From contig NZ_JANZXA010000008.1 in the NCBI RefSeq assembly GCF_025153475.1, positions 62,001 to 126,000 of the forward strand: DNA of 64,000 nt, given 5' to 3'. The DNA is from Novosphingobium mangrovisedimenti. GTDB lineage: Bacteria > Pseudomonadota > Alphaproteobacteria > Sphingomonadales > Sphingomonadaceae. The first letter of the stretch is position 1, and every line of letters begins with the position of its first letter. This document shows positions 1-8,478 of the stretch, piece by piece. A program made the position numbers and the translations under genes. The notes under the pieces are model-generated. The model was not told the origin of the DNA, did not search any database, and was given only the letters and a program-made list of their open reading frames with translations.

Positions 1-2
1 TG

Positions 3-869
3 CGCGCGGCACGCCTGTGCGTCAGCGGCGCCCCGGCGGTCAGCGGCGAATGGCAGGTCGACGCCGTCCCCCGCTTCGATCCGGTCGGTGGACACTTCAC
101 CGGCTATTGCGGCCGGATGCGCCGCCCGGCCGCCCCGCCCGAAACCGACGCGGCCGCCGCCACGCGCGGCGAGGCGGACCGCATGCGCGAAATTCTCCAC
201 GAACTGCGCACCCCGGCCAATGCCATCCAGGTCGCCGCCGAGATCGTGCAGCAGCAACTCTACGGCCCGGCCCCGCACGAATATCGCGCCCTCGCCGCCG
301 CGATCGCCAGCGATTGCGCGCATATCCTCGCGGGCTTCGAGGAACTCGATCGGCTGGTGAAGCTGGAAACGGGCGTGCTGACGCTCGAAGCCGGCGAATG
401 CGATCTGGCGCAAATCCTGGCCCAGACCGTCGTCCGCCTGCGGTCGTGGACCGATCCCCGCTCCAGCGGCTTCGCCGTCGATCCGGCCGCCACCGCGCCT
501 TCGCTGCCCGTGCATCTCGACAAGGCAGAGGCCGAGCGGCTGATCTGGCGCCTCTTCGCTGCGCTCGCCGGGGCCACCGCACCCGACGAATCGCTTTCGC
601 TGAGCTGGGCTCAGGAAGACGCGCGCGTAGTGGTGCATGTCGCCCTGCCCGCGGCATTGGCCACGCACGAGGACGATGCCCGCCCCGGTTTTGCGCCGGG
701 CGAGCGCGGCCAGTCGCTTTCGGCCGGCATGTTCGGGATCGATTTCACCTTGCGGCTCGCGGCCGCGGAAGCAGCCGCAGCCGGAGGCGGCATGAAGCGG
801 GACGACGGCATGCTGTACCTGTGGCTGCCCGGCTTGACCCCAGAACAGGCAGAAAATAGCAACCTTTGA
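3..869 (+). CDS. Sensor histidine kinase, C-terminal part (truncated by window edge)
   Basis: The frame is open from the first bases, so the true start lies outside the window. The first visible residues (GHFTGYCGRMRRP) resemble the end of a PAS domain. A HisKA-like dimerisation helix follows with the H-box HELRTPANAIQ, whose His would be autophosphorylated. The C-terminal part should be the ATP-binding domain, but I do not see clean N and G boxes, so the catalytic domain is divergent or degraded. It would signal to a response regulator not visible here. The TGA overlaps the frame of the next gene, whose likely start is 953. Confidence 0.7.
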   Translation, partial: RAARLCVSGAPAVSGEWQVDAVPRFDPVGGHFTGYCGRMRRPAAPPETDAAAATRGEADRMREILHELRTPANAIQVAAEIVQQQLYGPAPHEYRALAAAIASDCAHILAGFEELDRLVKLETGVLTLEAGECDLAQILAQTVVRLRSWTDPRSSGFAVDPAATAPSLPVHLDKAEAERLIWRLFAALAGATAPDESLSLSWAQEDARVVVHVALPAALATHEDDARPGFAPGERGQSLSAGMFGIDFTLRLAAAEAAAAGGGMKRDDGMLYLWLPGLTPEQAENSNL

Positions 870-952
870 AGGTTATAGGCACGGGTGCTCGACCGTGCCA
901 TCCTGCCCGGCAAGCATTTCGGATGCGATGGAAGCGAAGGGGAGTGTTAGCT

Positions 953-1975
953 GTGTCTGGGCCCAGTCTCCTGGAACCGCCGGGCAAGGAAGCCCGTGCC
1001 GCTTTCCGCGAGGGTTTTGGCCAGCGCTTCATCGTCACGGTCGACACCGAGGAGGAGTTCGACTGGGATGCCCCGCTCGACCGGGAAAAGCACAGCCTCG
1101 TTACCGTGCCGGCCCTGCGCCAGTTCCAGCAGTTCTGCGAGGACTTCGGCGTCATTCCCACGTATCTGATCGACTATCCCGTCGCCTGCTCGCCGGAAGC
1201 GCCCGCAGCCATCGGCGATGCCGTGGCCAATGGCCGGGCCGATGTGGGCGTACAGCTCCACCCCTGGGTCAGTCCTCCGTTCGAGGAGGAGGTCACCGAA
1301 TTCAACAGCTATGCCGGCAACCTGCCCTTCGAGCTGGAGCGCGCCAAGTTCCACACGCTGCGTGACCGGATCGAGCAGGCTTTCGGCACCGCGCCGCGCA
1401 TCTACCGCGCGGGGCGGTACGGGCTGGGACCGCGCACGGGGGAAATCCTGCGCGAATGCGGCATCGCCATCGACACCTCGGTCCGCGCCCGCTTCGACTA
1501 CAGCGGCGCGGGCGGCCCCAATTACCGCGATCATCCGCTCCATCCCTACTGGGCCGACGCCGGGCGCAGCCTGCTCGAACTGCCGCTGACCACCGTCTAC
1601 TGGGGCCCGCTGCGGCAGATGGGCAATGTCATCTACCCGCACTTGTGGCGCGCGCCCTCGATGCGCGGCGTGCTCGCGCGTGCCGGCCTGCTCGAACGCA
1701 TCGCGCTCACGCCCGAGGGTATTACCGCCGAGGAAGCCCTGCGCGGCGTGGACATCGCCATAGACGAAGGCCTGCCCGTACTCGTGTTCTCGTTCCACAG
1801 CCCCTCGCTGGCGCCGGGCCATACGCCCTACGTGCGCGGCGAAGCCGATCTGGAGGCACTCTATGCGTGGTGGCGCACGCTCTTCGCCCATCTGGAACGG
1901 CGCGGCGTGAAACCCACAAGTGTTAGCGACATCTTGTCGTCAGTGGAGCTTGCCTCATCGCACGAGCCAAGCTAA
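953..1975 (+). CDS. Polysaccharide deacetylase family protein (WalW-like)
   Basis: The 340-aa protein opens its conserved part with FIVTVDTEEEFDWD, the Asp-containing first motif of NodB/polysaccharide-deacetylase domains. It continues with VGVQLHPW, a metal-binding His motif, and a late VFSFHSPSLAPG motif. This matches the WalW-like branch that edits cell-surface polysaccharides. A GTG at 953 is preferred because AAGGGGAG lies 9 bases upstream; an upstream TTG at 866 would add 29 poorly conserved residues. It follows the histidine kinase gene closely and may be cotranscribed with it. Substrate is unknown. Confidence 0.78.
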   Translation: MSGPSLLEPPGKEARAAFREGFGQRFIVTVDTEEEFDWDAPLDREKHSLVTVPALRQFQQFCEDFGVIPTYLIDYPVACSPEAPAAIGDAVANGRADVGVQLHPWVSPPFEEEVTEFNSYAGNLPFELERAKFHTLRDRIEQAFGTAPRIYRAGRYGLGPRTGEILRECGIAIDTSVRARFDYSGAGGPNYRDHPLHPYWADAGRSLLELPLTTVYWGPLRQMGNVIYPHLWRAPSMRGVLARAGLLERIALTPEGITAEEALRGVDIAIDEGLPVLVFSFHSPSLAPGHTPYVRGEADLEALYAWWRTLFAHLERRGVKPTSVSDILSSVELASSHEPS

Positions 1976-2023
1976 CGCGCACCGGCCCGGTCGGCACGTG
2001 TACCGCCGGGCGCACGGCGGTTG

Positions 2024-2099
2024 GGGCCTGTAGCTCAGCGGTTAGAGCTGGCCGCTCATAACGGCTAGGTCGCGGGTTCGAATCCTGCCGGGCCCACCA
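2024..2099 (+). tRNA. tRNA-Ile2 (CAT anticodon, lysidine-modified type)
   Basis: A 76-nt cloverleaf can be drawn: acceptor GGGCCTG pairs with CGGGCCC, the T arm GCGGG-TTCGAAT-CCTGC is intact, and CCA is encoded. The anticodon loop reads CTCATAA, so the anticodon is CAT. The D-arm and variable region resemble elongator tRNA-Ile2 rather than initiator or elongator Met; in that family TilS converts C34 to lysidine. The isotype is inferred from similarity. Confidence 0.88.
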
Positions 2100-2127
2100 C
2101 TGCCGTGGAAATACACGCCCGAAGGGT

Positions 2128-2205
<78 letters not shown>

Positions 2206-2237
2206 TTTCTCAAGCACTTAGCACCTTCCTTCCTAAG

Positions 2238-2258
2238 CCGGTTTACAACCGGTTTACA
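2238..2258 (+). repeat. Tandem 10-bp repeats beside attL, possible integrase arm sites
   Basis: CCGGTTTACA occurs twice (2238-2247 and 2249-2258) between the core repeat and the integrase stop. The related GGTTTACAC occurs at 31659-31667, just inside attR. Short repeats flanking the core on both sides of the excised junction are typical integrase arm-binding sites; this role is inferred. Confidence 0.45.
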
Positions 2259-2263
2259 CAATC

Positions 2264-3340
2264 TCACTTTGTTCCACGGCTGATCCGCTCGGCCATGGCC
2301 ACCACCACTCGGGCCTGGTCGACGTATTTGAGCCGAATGATGGCCACATCCTTGGTATTCCAACCGAGGATGTCCGCGATCTCCTGATCGGTCAGCCCGG
2401 CTATCATGCAACGCGTGGCGAACGTCCCCCTTAGGTCATGCAGATTGACTTTCACGCCGCTTTCCTTCTTGGCGTCATGGAAGCGGCTACTGAAACCCAT
2501 GGGTGTCCATGCTCGCCACATGCTGTTGCTCAGAATCGTTTCAGGCAGTGGCTTGCGCTTGCCCTCTGGCCTTGTCGCCATCTCCAATGCATGCCGAGCC
2601 TTGATCCCGTCGAGCACGACTCGCGTCTCGGGCAACAAGGGGATCACGATGCGCGCGCGGCCGCGGCTTTTTCCGGTCTGCCAGATGATGGCATGCTCAC
2701 CCACCGCGCACCACGGGACGCTGACCAAATCACCACGCCGAAGGCCAGTGCAGGCCGCCAGCTCGACGCCTTCACGAACTTCGTCGCACGCATGCAATTT
2801 GAATGCTGCAAAGTCAGCTTCGGTCCAAACGATGTCAGCGCGATTGCTCTCGTAAAGCTGATCAATCCCTGCCGCATGATTCTTGGCGAGACGTCCTCGG
2901 TCGACACCCCACGACAGGAGACGCGATAACACTTGCATCGCCATGTCAGCACTGCGCGGTCGATCTGCATAGCCATCGCGCCATGTGAGGATGTCGTTCC
3001 TAACTCGCCGATCATCGAACGCAGCCAGCGGCGCTCTTCCGAACTTGCCATCGATCTGATCAAGCCAAGGGCTCCATCCACGCTGGGTTGTTTGAGCGAG
3101 CCTCTTCCATTCGGGACTCGAACGATAGCCCACGATCAGAGAACTGACGGTCCCGTCTGCGATGCCACCCTCACCCTTCGATCGCGCAGAAGCAATCGCG
3201 TCAATGATTTCTCCCGTCAGACTGGGACGGACGCCCCCAACTTGCTTGTGCACACAAGGTCCGCCGCGCCAAGCATAGACATACCAGCGAACCGGCCTTC
3301 CCATCCGCAGTTTCTTGACGATGTGCGGCCCCTGCACCAT
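2264..3340 (-). CDS. int: Tyrosine recombinase (phage-type integrase) of the island
   Basis: The 358-aa protein has the tyrosine-recombinase catalytic set in its C-terminal half: the first Arg in TGLRRGDL, HDLRGTFA carrying the HxxR pair, and a late Tyr in RLKYVD. The N-terminal half should be the arm/core DNA-binding region. It would catalyse integration and excision at the tRNA-Pro repeats. The ATG at 3340 starts just beyond the TAG of the upstream 68-aa gene (3343-3345), suggesting translational coupling; an in-frame ATG at 3364 would overlap that gene. Its 3' end lies 59 bases from the attL core, the usual layout. Confidence 0.92.
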   Translation of the reverse strand: MVQGPHIVKKLRMGRPVRWYVYAWRGGPCVHKQVGGVRPSLTGEIIDAIASARSKGEGGIADGTVSSLIVGYRSSPEWKRLAQTTQRGWSPWLDQIDGKFGRAPLAAFDDRRVRNDILTWRDGYADRPRSADMAMQVLSRLLSWGVDRGRLAKNHAAGIDQLYESNRADIVWTEADFAAFKLHACDEVREGVELAACTGLRRGDLVSVPWCAVGEHAIIWQTGKSRGRARIVIPLLPETRVVLDGIKARHALEMATRPEGKRKPLPETILSNSMWRAWTPMGFSSRFHDAKKESGVKVNLHDLRGTFATRCMIAGLTDQEIADILGWNTKDVAIIRLKYVDQARVVVAMAERISRGTK

Positions 3341-3342
3341 CG

Positions 3343-3549
3343 CTAGCGCCCCACACTCTTCCATTCGTCATACGCGTTCTTGGACTCAGTGCTGCGCACA
3401 GCTTCCCGAGAAAGAATTCGGATCGACCGGTCAGGCGTCAATTCCAATCCGCCAATCTCATGACCAAGGTCCGCGTATAGCTTGAGGTACGCTTTGACGC
3501 GAGCAGGTGAGGCATAGCCGGGACGACGAGGATCTTCTGAGTTGTCCAT
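3343..3549 (-). CDS. Small protein upstream of integrase, possible excision factor
   Basis: A 68-aa basic protein I do not recognise. It lies between a Ner/Nlp-type regulator gene and the integrase on the same strand: its ATG is at 3549, directly next to the upstream stop at 3550, and its TAG is 3 bases before the integrase ATG. The sequence has R/K clusters (SPARVKAYLKLYADLG) consistent with nucleic-acid binding, but no clear HTH. Position suggests a recombination directionality factor; this is inference only. Confidence 0.6.
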   Translation of the reverse strand: MDNSEDPRRPGYASPARVKAYLKLYADLGHEIGGLELTPDRSIRILSREAVRSTESKNAYDEWKSVGR

Positions 3550-3813
3550 TCAACTACTCCCCGATTTTGGGCGTGTTTCCTGCGCGCTAGTATCTGCATT
3601 CGCTTCCAGGTTCCGGGGCCAAAGCTGACTAGGCGCAAGGCCCGCTGCTTCGGCAAGAGCCAAGCGAATACGACGAGAATTAGACCTGCCATGGGCAACG
3701 AGCGAGACTGCGGCACGCGTTACGCCAACCGTCCTACCGACCTCCGCGAAGCTTGATCCCCGCATCTGTAGAAGATCCTTCAGAAGCCTCGCAGTATTGA
3801 TCCTGTTTGCCAT
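3550..3813 (-). CDS. Ner/Nlp-like HTH transcriptional regulator
   Basis: An 87-aa protein with one HTH domain: SFAEVGRTVGVTRAAVSLVA followed by a helix ending LAPSQLWPRNLE. The final LWP motif is typical of Mu Ner / Nlp (SfsB) DNA-binding proteins. The ATG at 3813 has GGAG 4 bases upstream; the longer open frame to 4077 is antisense to the next gene and not needed. It heads the regulator, 68-aa protein, integrase string and is divergent from an XRE-type gene, like a phage-style genetic switch controlling excision. Confidence 0.72.
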   Translation of the reverse strand: MANRINTARLLKDLLQMRGSSFAEVGRTVGVTRAAVSLVAHGRSNSRRIRLALAEAAGLAPSQLWPRNLEANADTSAQETRPKSGSS

Positions 3814-3889
3814 TGCTCCAACTTTCGGTAAGTTGACGACATGATCACAACGTAACCTAAATTTGATCAAATGGGAAGATATCTTCACA
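3814..3889. promoter_or_regulatory. Divergent promoter/operator region of the island switch
   Basis: A 76-base AT-rich gap separates two divergent HTH regulator genes. It contains near-palindromic ATGATCAC and TTTGATCAAA elements that share a TGATCA core (3842-3847 and 3864-3869), spaced about two helical turns apart. These are plausible operators for one or both regulators. No experimental support. Confidence 0.4.
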
Positions 3890-4303
3890 ATGTCGATCGG
3901 AGCGCGCATCAAGGCTGTGCGAGAGAGCAGCGGGTTGGGACAGGAAGCCTTCGCAACCCGCCTCGGCTTCACACGTCGCTCGCTGCACTCTTGGGAAAAG
4001 GATCTTGCATCCCCTCCCGTCCAGGTCCTGGCAAAAATTCGCACGGAATTTGACGTGGACCCCGAATGGGTCCTCATGGGGAGTGACCTAAAGCCAGTAC
4101 GCCACTACTCCACAATTGATTGGGGATTTTACGATGAAACGATTCGAGACCTTATTAGCATCTGTGGTGAGGTCCGCCTGGTACTCAACAAAGAACAACT
4201 AGAACGCTTAGGTAGAATCGAATTTGCGAACGGCTCGGACCTGAAAGGCAAAGACCGGGCTAGAGTCCGTGAGTACCTCCGCACCTTTGCCTTAGAGAGG
4301 TGA
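3890..4303 (+). CDS. XRE-family HTH regulator
   Basis: The 137-aa protein starts MSIGARIKAVRESSGLGQEA and has a standard XRE/Cro-CI helix-turn-helix (GQEAFATRLGFTRRSLHSWE) followed by the linker DVDPEWVLMG. The C-terminal part is unrecognised. The ATG at 3890 follows a GGAAG about 12 bases upstream; a TTG at 3863 would add nine residues. Divergent from the Ner-like gene, it is likely the island repressor. The 3' half of the gene is visibly AT-richer than the flanking chromosome. Confidence 0.75.
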   Translation: MSIGARIKAVRESSGLGQEAFATRLGFTRRSLHSWEKDLASPPVQVLAKIRTEFDVDPEWVLMGSDLKPVRHYSTIDWGFYDETIRDLISICGEVRLVLNKEQLERLGRIEFANGSDLKGKDRARVREYLRTFALER

Positions 4304-4308
4304 GCTTT

Positions 4309-4578
4309 ATGGAACCTGACGACCACACGAAGTTCGCAATGGACCTGCGTCGACAAACAGTCATTTCACCTGACTGGCCGAAAGCTCGATTTTATGCGGG
4401 ATTTGCATTAACGCTAGCCATCCTAGCACTGACTTTAGAAATTTACGATGTTGGACCAGAATACTTAACATTAATCACATTTTCTGCCGCCTCACTTTTC
4501 GGAATCTACTCCGTCGCGCTACTCCAGTGCAAAAGACTTTTTGCAACCAAAAAGCCAAAGCCAGGATTGGATAAATAA
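4309..4578 (+). CDS. Small membrane protein, unknown function
   Basis: An 89-aa protein with two predicted membrane segments (FYAGFALTLAILALTLEIY and LTLITFSAASLFGIYSVALL) and a short Lys-rich cytoplasmic tail. GAGAGG lies 8 bases before the ATG and overlaps the end of the XRE gene, so the two are probably cotranscribed. An in-frame GTG at 4300 is an alternative. No family recognised. Confidence 0.6.
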   Translation: MEPDDHTKFAMDLRRQTVISPDWPKARFYAGFALTLAILALTLEIYDVGPEYLTLITFSAASLFGIYSVALLQCKRLFATKKPKPGLDK

Positions 4579-4613
4579 ATATCCTAGCGGCAACTCGAAA
4601 TGGTGACGGACGA

Positions 4614-4670
4614 CGACCCTTCCAAGATGCTCAGTCGCCGATTTCGCGTTCCCAGGTGCGGACGTTCCGG
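4614..4670 (+). repeat. Dispersed intergenic repeat, copy A
   Basis: Core of a degenerate element of about 57 bp resembling GACCCTT..GC..CTCAG.CGC..ATTT....CCCAGGTGCGGACGTTCCG. It starts 36 bases after the stop of the rightward gene ending at 4578. See copies B-F. Confidence 0.6.
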
Positions 4671-4793
4671 TTGTCCTGTCGGAGCGCGTACGCCGGGCCG
4701 GTAGCGGAATGGCAGGTTTAGAGTCGGGCTGCAAAGATAGCTGCCGTTCACGCGCCCGTTGCAGACGATAATAGGATCGCTTTAGGGAGCAGT

Positions 4794-5075
4794 GTGCAAT
4801 TCAAAAGCGGAGATGAAATGACAGTTGCTAAGGTTGCGGGCGAGGATCGCTATCTTGCACCGGGGACCAAGGTCCGTCGTGACGCTTATTACAACGACGA
4901 TGACCACCTCACGTCAGAGTTTGGCGTTGTCGTTCATTGCTGGCTCGACGATGCGATCGGCATGTTTGACTGTTACATCGCTTTTTTCGGCCCACACTTT
5001 CCGAGCGGTGCTCCGAAAGAGAAGCCTTCCATATTTCGATACGCGGCTGTCAGCCTGGTAGAAATCATCGACTGA
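4794..5075 (+). CDS. Hypothetical 93-aa acidic protein
   Basis: No family recognised. The protein is rich in acidic and aromatic residues (SEFGVVVHCWLDDAIGMFDC) and reads as a small folded cytoplasmic domain. The start is uncertain: a GTG at 4794 has TAGGGAG just upstream, and an ATG at 4818 follows GGAG by 5 bases. It sits alone between intergenic repeats, as a cassette-like insertion. Codon use is similar to the surroundings, which supports it being real. Confidence 0.5.
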   Translation: MQFKSGDEMTVAKVAGEDRYLAPGTKVRRDAYYNDDDHLTSEFGVVVHCWLDDAIGMFDCYIAFFGPHFPSGAPKEKPSIFRYAAVSLVEIID

Positions 5076-5181
5076 ATTGCCGCAGCAAAACAGCCGCTTC
5101 CCTCTCATCCCAGTTCTCGACGAACCTGGCCGCCGAGGGAAAGCGGTCGGTCGGCTCCCTGGCACGTCAATTCAGCCATCA

Positions 5182-5210
5182 AGCGACCGACAAGGGCGCG
5201 TGGCAGCCGC
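5182..5210 (+). repeat. 29-bp imperfect direct repeat, left of the 80-aa gene
   Basis: Matches 5570-5600 in about 24 of 29 positions (AGCGACC..C..GGGCGC.TGGCAGCC.C). The two copies bracket the small gene at 5284-5526, in the same orientation. Confidence 0.45.
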
Positions 5211-5283
5211 CTGATCGGAGCCTTTGCGGATGTCGAGGTCCCAACGTAGGCTCATTGACCAAGCTAATTGAAAGAACCCCGGA

Positions 5284-5526
5284 ATGCGATTGCCCATTCG
5301 GAATTACCTGGCGACCCCACTTACGATTTTTATCGAGCCAATCTGTGATCAATACGAGGTCCCTCCGGGCGGGGAAGCGGCGGTAATTCTCGATGATGGG
5401 CATCCTCATTCAATTGATGTGCATCCCGACAACTGGGTCTCGGTCTGGAACGAGGGCGATAATTTGGCTCAAGTCGAAATTTTTGACCGGCACCAGTTCG
5501 GCACGCCATGTCGACCAATTTCGTAA
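5284..5526 (+). CDS. Hypothetical 80-aa protein
   Basis: A small beta-rich looking protein with TPLTIFIEPICDQYEVPPGG and a conserved-looking DDGHPHSIDVHPDNWVSVWN stretch. The pattern (PPGGEA, HSIDV, WVSVWNEGD, VEIFD) resembles a cupin-like or jelly-roll fragment, but I cannot name the family. It is framed by 29-bp direct repeats and followed by dispersed repeat B. Confidence 0.6.
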   Translation: MRLPIRNYLATPLTIFIEPICDQYEVPPGGEAAVILDDGHPHSIDVHPDNWVSVWNEGDNLAQVEIFDRHQFGTPCRPIS

Positions 5527-5569
5527 TTTTCCGGCATGGCCGGTTTCGGGAGCGTGCCTTCGAACGCTG

Positions 5570-5600
5570 AGCGACCAACTTGGGCGCCTGGCAGCCACTC
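5570..5600 (+). repeat. 29-bp imperfect direct repeat, right of the 80-aa gene
   Basis: Partner of 5182-5210. It lies immediately before dispersed repeat B and may be an extended arm of the same repeat family. Confidence 0.45.
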
Positions 5601-5630
5601 CCGCCGCCGGTGCATAGAGGCCATTCTGCG

Positions 5631-5690
5631 CCCGCCCCTTGCCGGCCGCTCAGCCGCTGATTTTCATCTCCCAGGTCCGGACGTTCCGTT
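5631..5690 (+). repeat. Dispersed intergenic repeat, copy B
   Basis: CCCCTTGCCGGCCGCTCAGC then CGCTGATTTTCATCTCCCAG and GTCCGGACGTTCCG. It is the clearest feature in the 395-base gene-free stretch 5527-5921, about 105 bases after the preceding stop. I see no other gene in that gap. Confidence 0.6.
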
Positions 5691-5921
5691 GTGCCAAGTT
5701 TGCTGCCTCCAAACCGGACGCCGATATCGCCATTCTCGCTAGCCCGCAGTCAAGTTACATCCGCACAGCAAGCTGCTACGTCTTAAGCCATTGTGGGCCT
5801 CTTCGTTGCGCCAAGCCGCAGTTCCTCGGCGACGGGCCGATCTTCTCGGACTTCGCTCCTACGGATCGTGCGGTTAGCTCTGGTTCATCCGGAGATTGGG
5901 CATTTGGAGATCTACAGGGGC

Positions 5922-7271
5922 ATGCGCTGGATCATTTGTAGTTTATTGGGAATCTGCAGCCTTCAAGGCAGCGACGCGATTGCCGGCACAGATCACACGC
6001 CCGGTCAGGGTTTTGAGGTGCTCAGCTATGATTTGGCCCTTACCCCCGACATCGAGAACGCCAGCGTTGCCGGACACGAGGTGATCCGGCTTCGGACAAC
6101 GGAAGACGGCGTGCGCCGGTTCGTGTTCACCGGGAACGCTCTCGACATCACCCAGGCAACACTGGATGGCGCCCCCCTGGCGCCCGGGATCGAAAGCGGC
6201 AGCTTGATCTTTCGCCTTCCCAAGGCACTGCGCCGAGGGCTGACCGCAACCCTTGACCTGACCTACCAAGGGCATCCGGCCCGCGGCTTGGTACGCTCCG
6301 AGACGGGCCTCTACACGAGCTATTTCGCCTGTGACTGGATGATCTGCCTCCAAGACCAGTTCGGGGATAAGGCTCGTTTCGCGCTAGCCCTTCGCGTACC
6401 CAAGGGCATGAAAACCCTCTCGGTCGGACGCCTGGTTTCAATACAGTCCGGGCCAGATGGAAGCGAGGTTCATATCTGGCGCTCGCCCCGGCCCTATTCG
6501 GCCTATCTTTATGGGTTCGCCGTCGGCAGGTTCAATCGTATCGATACGCAGGCGGGGGTTTCGCGCCTGACCTATCTCAGCGATAGCGTAGACGCCTCGA
6601 TATTGGCGCGGCGGTTCGCGCCGACGCCCGACCAGGTGCACTTCCTTTCGCGGAAATTGGACCTATCGCTTCCCGTACCCACATACAGCCAATTGCTGGT
6701 CGAAGGCAGCGAGGCGCAGGAAGCTGCCACGTTCTCGGTGCTCGGCATCGACGTGCTTCCCGCCGATCCTGGTGCGCCCGCAGACGATTGGGCCATCGTT
6801 CATGAGTTGACCCATCAATGGTTTGGCAACCTCATCACCTGTGCGACCCTTCAGGACTTCTGGCTCAACGAAGGCCTCACCGTTTTCATGACAGCCGCCT
6901 GGAAGGAGCATCGATACGGCCGAGATGCCTACGAAGCCGAGATAGCAGTTGCGCGGACACGATGGGAAAAAGCCAGCGCCAAAGGCCTTGATCGACCGCT
7001 TGCCTGGGGCGGTCGGTATCCGTCTCTCGGCGCACGTCGGGCGATCCAGTACAGCAAGGGAGCGGTGTTCATGGATCACCTTCGCTCCTTGCTCGGAGAG
7101 CGGGCCTTCTGGAAAGGCCTGCGTGACTATACCCGCAAGAACGCTGGCGGAACCGTCACCAGCATTGATCTGGAAAATGCCATGGAGGCCGCCAGTGGCC
7201 GGGATCTTCACGCAACGTTTAAGGAATGGGTTTTTAGCGAACCCGATTCAAAACTGAGTGCTGCGCAGTAG
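5922..7271 (+). CDS. Secreted M1-family zinc metallopeptidase
   Basis: The 449-aa protein starts with a signal peptide (MRWIICSLLGICSLQGSDAI). It has the zinc site HELTH at residues 294-298 with the second Glu at 317 (NEGL), the HExxH-x18-E spacing of gluzincin M1 peptidases. At the place of the GxMEN exopeptidase motif it reads EGSEAQEAATFS, so substrate-N-terminus recognition may differ from classical aminopeptidases. It is shorter than PepN because the C-terminal helical domain is absent. The ATG at 5922 is chosen because the upstream extension to 5793 crosses repeat sequence and would hide the signal peptide. Confidence 0.85.
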   Translation: MRWIICSLLGICSLQGSDAIAGTDHTPGQGFEVLSYDLALTPDIENASVAGHEVIRLRTTEDGVRRFVFTGNALDITQATLDGAPLAPGIESGSLIFRLPKALRRGLTATLDLTYQGHPARGLVRSETGLYTSYFACDWMICLQDQFGDKARFALALRVPKGMKTLSVGRLVSIQSGPDGSEVHIWRSPRPYSAYLYGFAVGRFNRIDTQAGVSRLTYLSDSVDASILARRFAPTPDQVHFLSRKLDLSLPVPTYSQLLVEGSEAQEAATFSVLGIDVLPADPGAPADDWAIVHELTHQWFGNLITCATLQDFWLNEGLTVFMTAAWKEHRYGRDAYEAEIAVARTRWEKASAKGLDRPLAWGGRYPSLGARRAIQYSKGAVFMDHLRSLLGERAFWKGLRDYTRKNAGGTVTSIDLENAMEAASGRDLHATFKEWVFSEPDSKLSAAQ

Positions 7272-7300
7272 CCGCGCAACCGTTGCTTTCTGCGTAAGCA

Positions 7301-7360
7301 GTCGACCCATTTCGGCCGCTTAAACGCCAATCTACCAGCCCCAAGTCCGGCCGGTCCGCT
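7301..7360 (+). repeat. Dispersed intergenic repeat, copy C
   Basis: GTCGACCCATTTCGGCCGCT followed by AAACGCCAAT and CCCCAAGTCCGG. It is the most diverged of the six copies. It starts 30 bases after the stop of the M1 peptidase gene. Confidence 0.5.
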
Positions 7361-7423
7361 TTCCCATGCCCAAACGCCCAAATTAGCCGCCATTGGCCTT
7401 GCGGCGTTTGCCCGCGCCATGTT

Positions 7424-8440
7424 CTATGCAAATCTGACAAGATGCCTACCGCAAGGCTCCTGCTCCAGAATGATAGGCTTGCCAAGAAAACGCTGCGCCA
7501 GTTCGACGGCCGTAATGAGGTGGCCTGTCGGCTTCACCGTGGTGAATGCGCCGCTGCTAGCCAGCGCGAAGGGCAGAACCAGCTGGTCGGCAAGGTACGG
7601 ACCCGCGAAGGCCTGTGACGCGACGTAGCCTTTCAGACGGCTCGCCGCTGTCTTGGCGAGCCGTTCAGCCGGCACGCCCAGCTGGCCGAAGCCACTGGCG
7701 ATCTCGGTCACATGCGCCTTGCGCGCCTCGATCATGAGGATGACACCAGGGCCCTGATCGGCTGGAAGCTCGCGCACCACGAAGGCGTCCTCGGGCCACT
7801 CGGGCAGCTCCTTGCGCAGCCGCGCGATCATGCGCTCGGCGATCTCGAACGGCAGGCCGGTGAACAACACCTGCGCCGATCCGCCGGCTAATTCTCCGCT
7901 GTCAATGCATTCCAGAGGGGCAAGCGGGGCCGGGGTGATATCCACCTCGATCCGTCCGCCACCGCGGGGGTAGAAGCCGTGGCGGACGAGGCGCGCCTCC
8001 ACCTTTGGGCCCATGCGGTTGATGACCGGCAGGAACGTGCGTTCGATGAAGTCGAACGGCGGGGCCAGCATGTTGTGCGTGCCGCCTTCCAACACCAGTC
8101 GTGAAGGGCGGTCGGCCAGCGCGAGCGGCATCAGCACCGTCTGCAGGACAAGCCCGGTGCTGCCCGCCGTGCCCACGGCGAAGCGGTACTCTCCGGGCTG
8201 CACGGCGCCGGGGCGGAACTCCAGCGTGGCCGAACCCACGGCAGCGCCGCTAACCTCGGCCCCGCCGATCCGCGTCGCCGCCTCTACGGCAGTAACGTGC
8301 TGGCGCATGAGCCCAGGCTTCGAGCGCCCGCCGCGCACATTGGTGATGCGGAAGGGCCTGCCGGTGACGAGCGAGAGCGCGCACGAATTGCGCACCACCT
8401 GCCCGCCGCCTTCACCTTCCGAACCGTCAATCTCGATCAT
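7424..8440 (-). CDS. rtcA: RNA 3'-terminal phosphate cyclase RtcA
   Basis: A 338-aa protein, the usual RtcA length. It begins IDGSEGEGGGQVVRNS, the signature of the RNA 3'-phosphate cyclase family, then HNMLAPPFDF and the C-terminal PTGHLITAVELAQRFL, which carries the His that is adenylylated in known RtcA. The enzyme converts RNA 3'-phosphate to 2',3'-cyclic phosphate using ATP, producing substrates for RtcB. It lies downstream of rtcB on the same strand (137-base gap with a palindromic repeat) and opposite rtcR, the classical rtcBA/rtcR arrangement. Confidence 0.95.
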   Translation of the reverse strand: MIEIDGSEGEGGGQVVRNSCALSLVTGRPFRITNVRGGRSKPGLMRQHVTAVEAATRIGGAEVSGAAVGSATLEFRPGAVQPGEYRFAVGTAGSTGLVLQTVLMPLALADRPSRLVLEGGTHNMLAPPFDFIERTFLPVINRMGPKVEARLVRHGFYPRGGGRIEVDITPAPLAPLECIDSGELAGGSAQVLFTGLPFEIAERMIARLRKELPEWPEDAFVVRELPADQGPGVILMIEARKAHVTEIASGFGQLGVPAERLAKTAASRLKGYVASQAFAGPYLADQLVLPFALASSGAFTTVKPTGHLITAVELAQRFLGKPIILEQEPCGRHLVRFA

Positions 8441-8478
8441 GGTATTCTTCCAAATTCAAAATGCAGGTTTGTGCGTGG

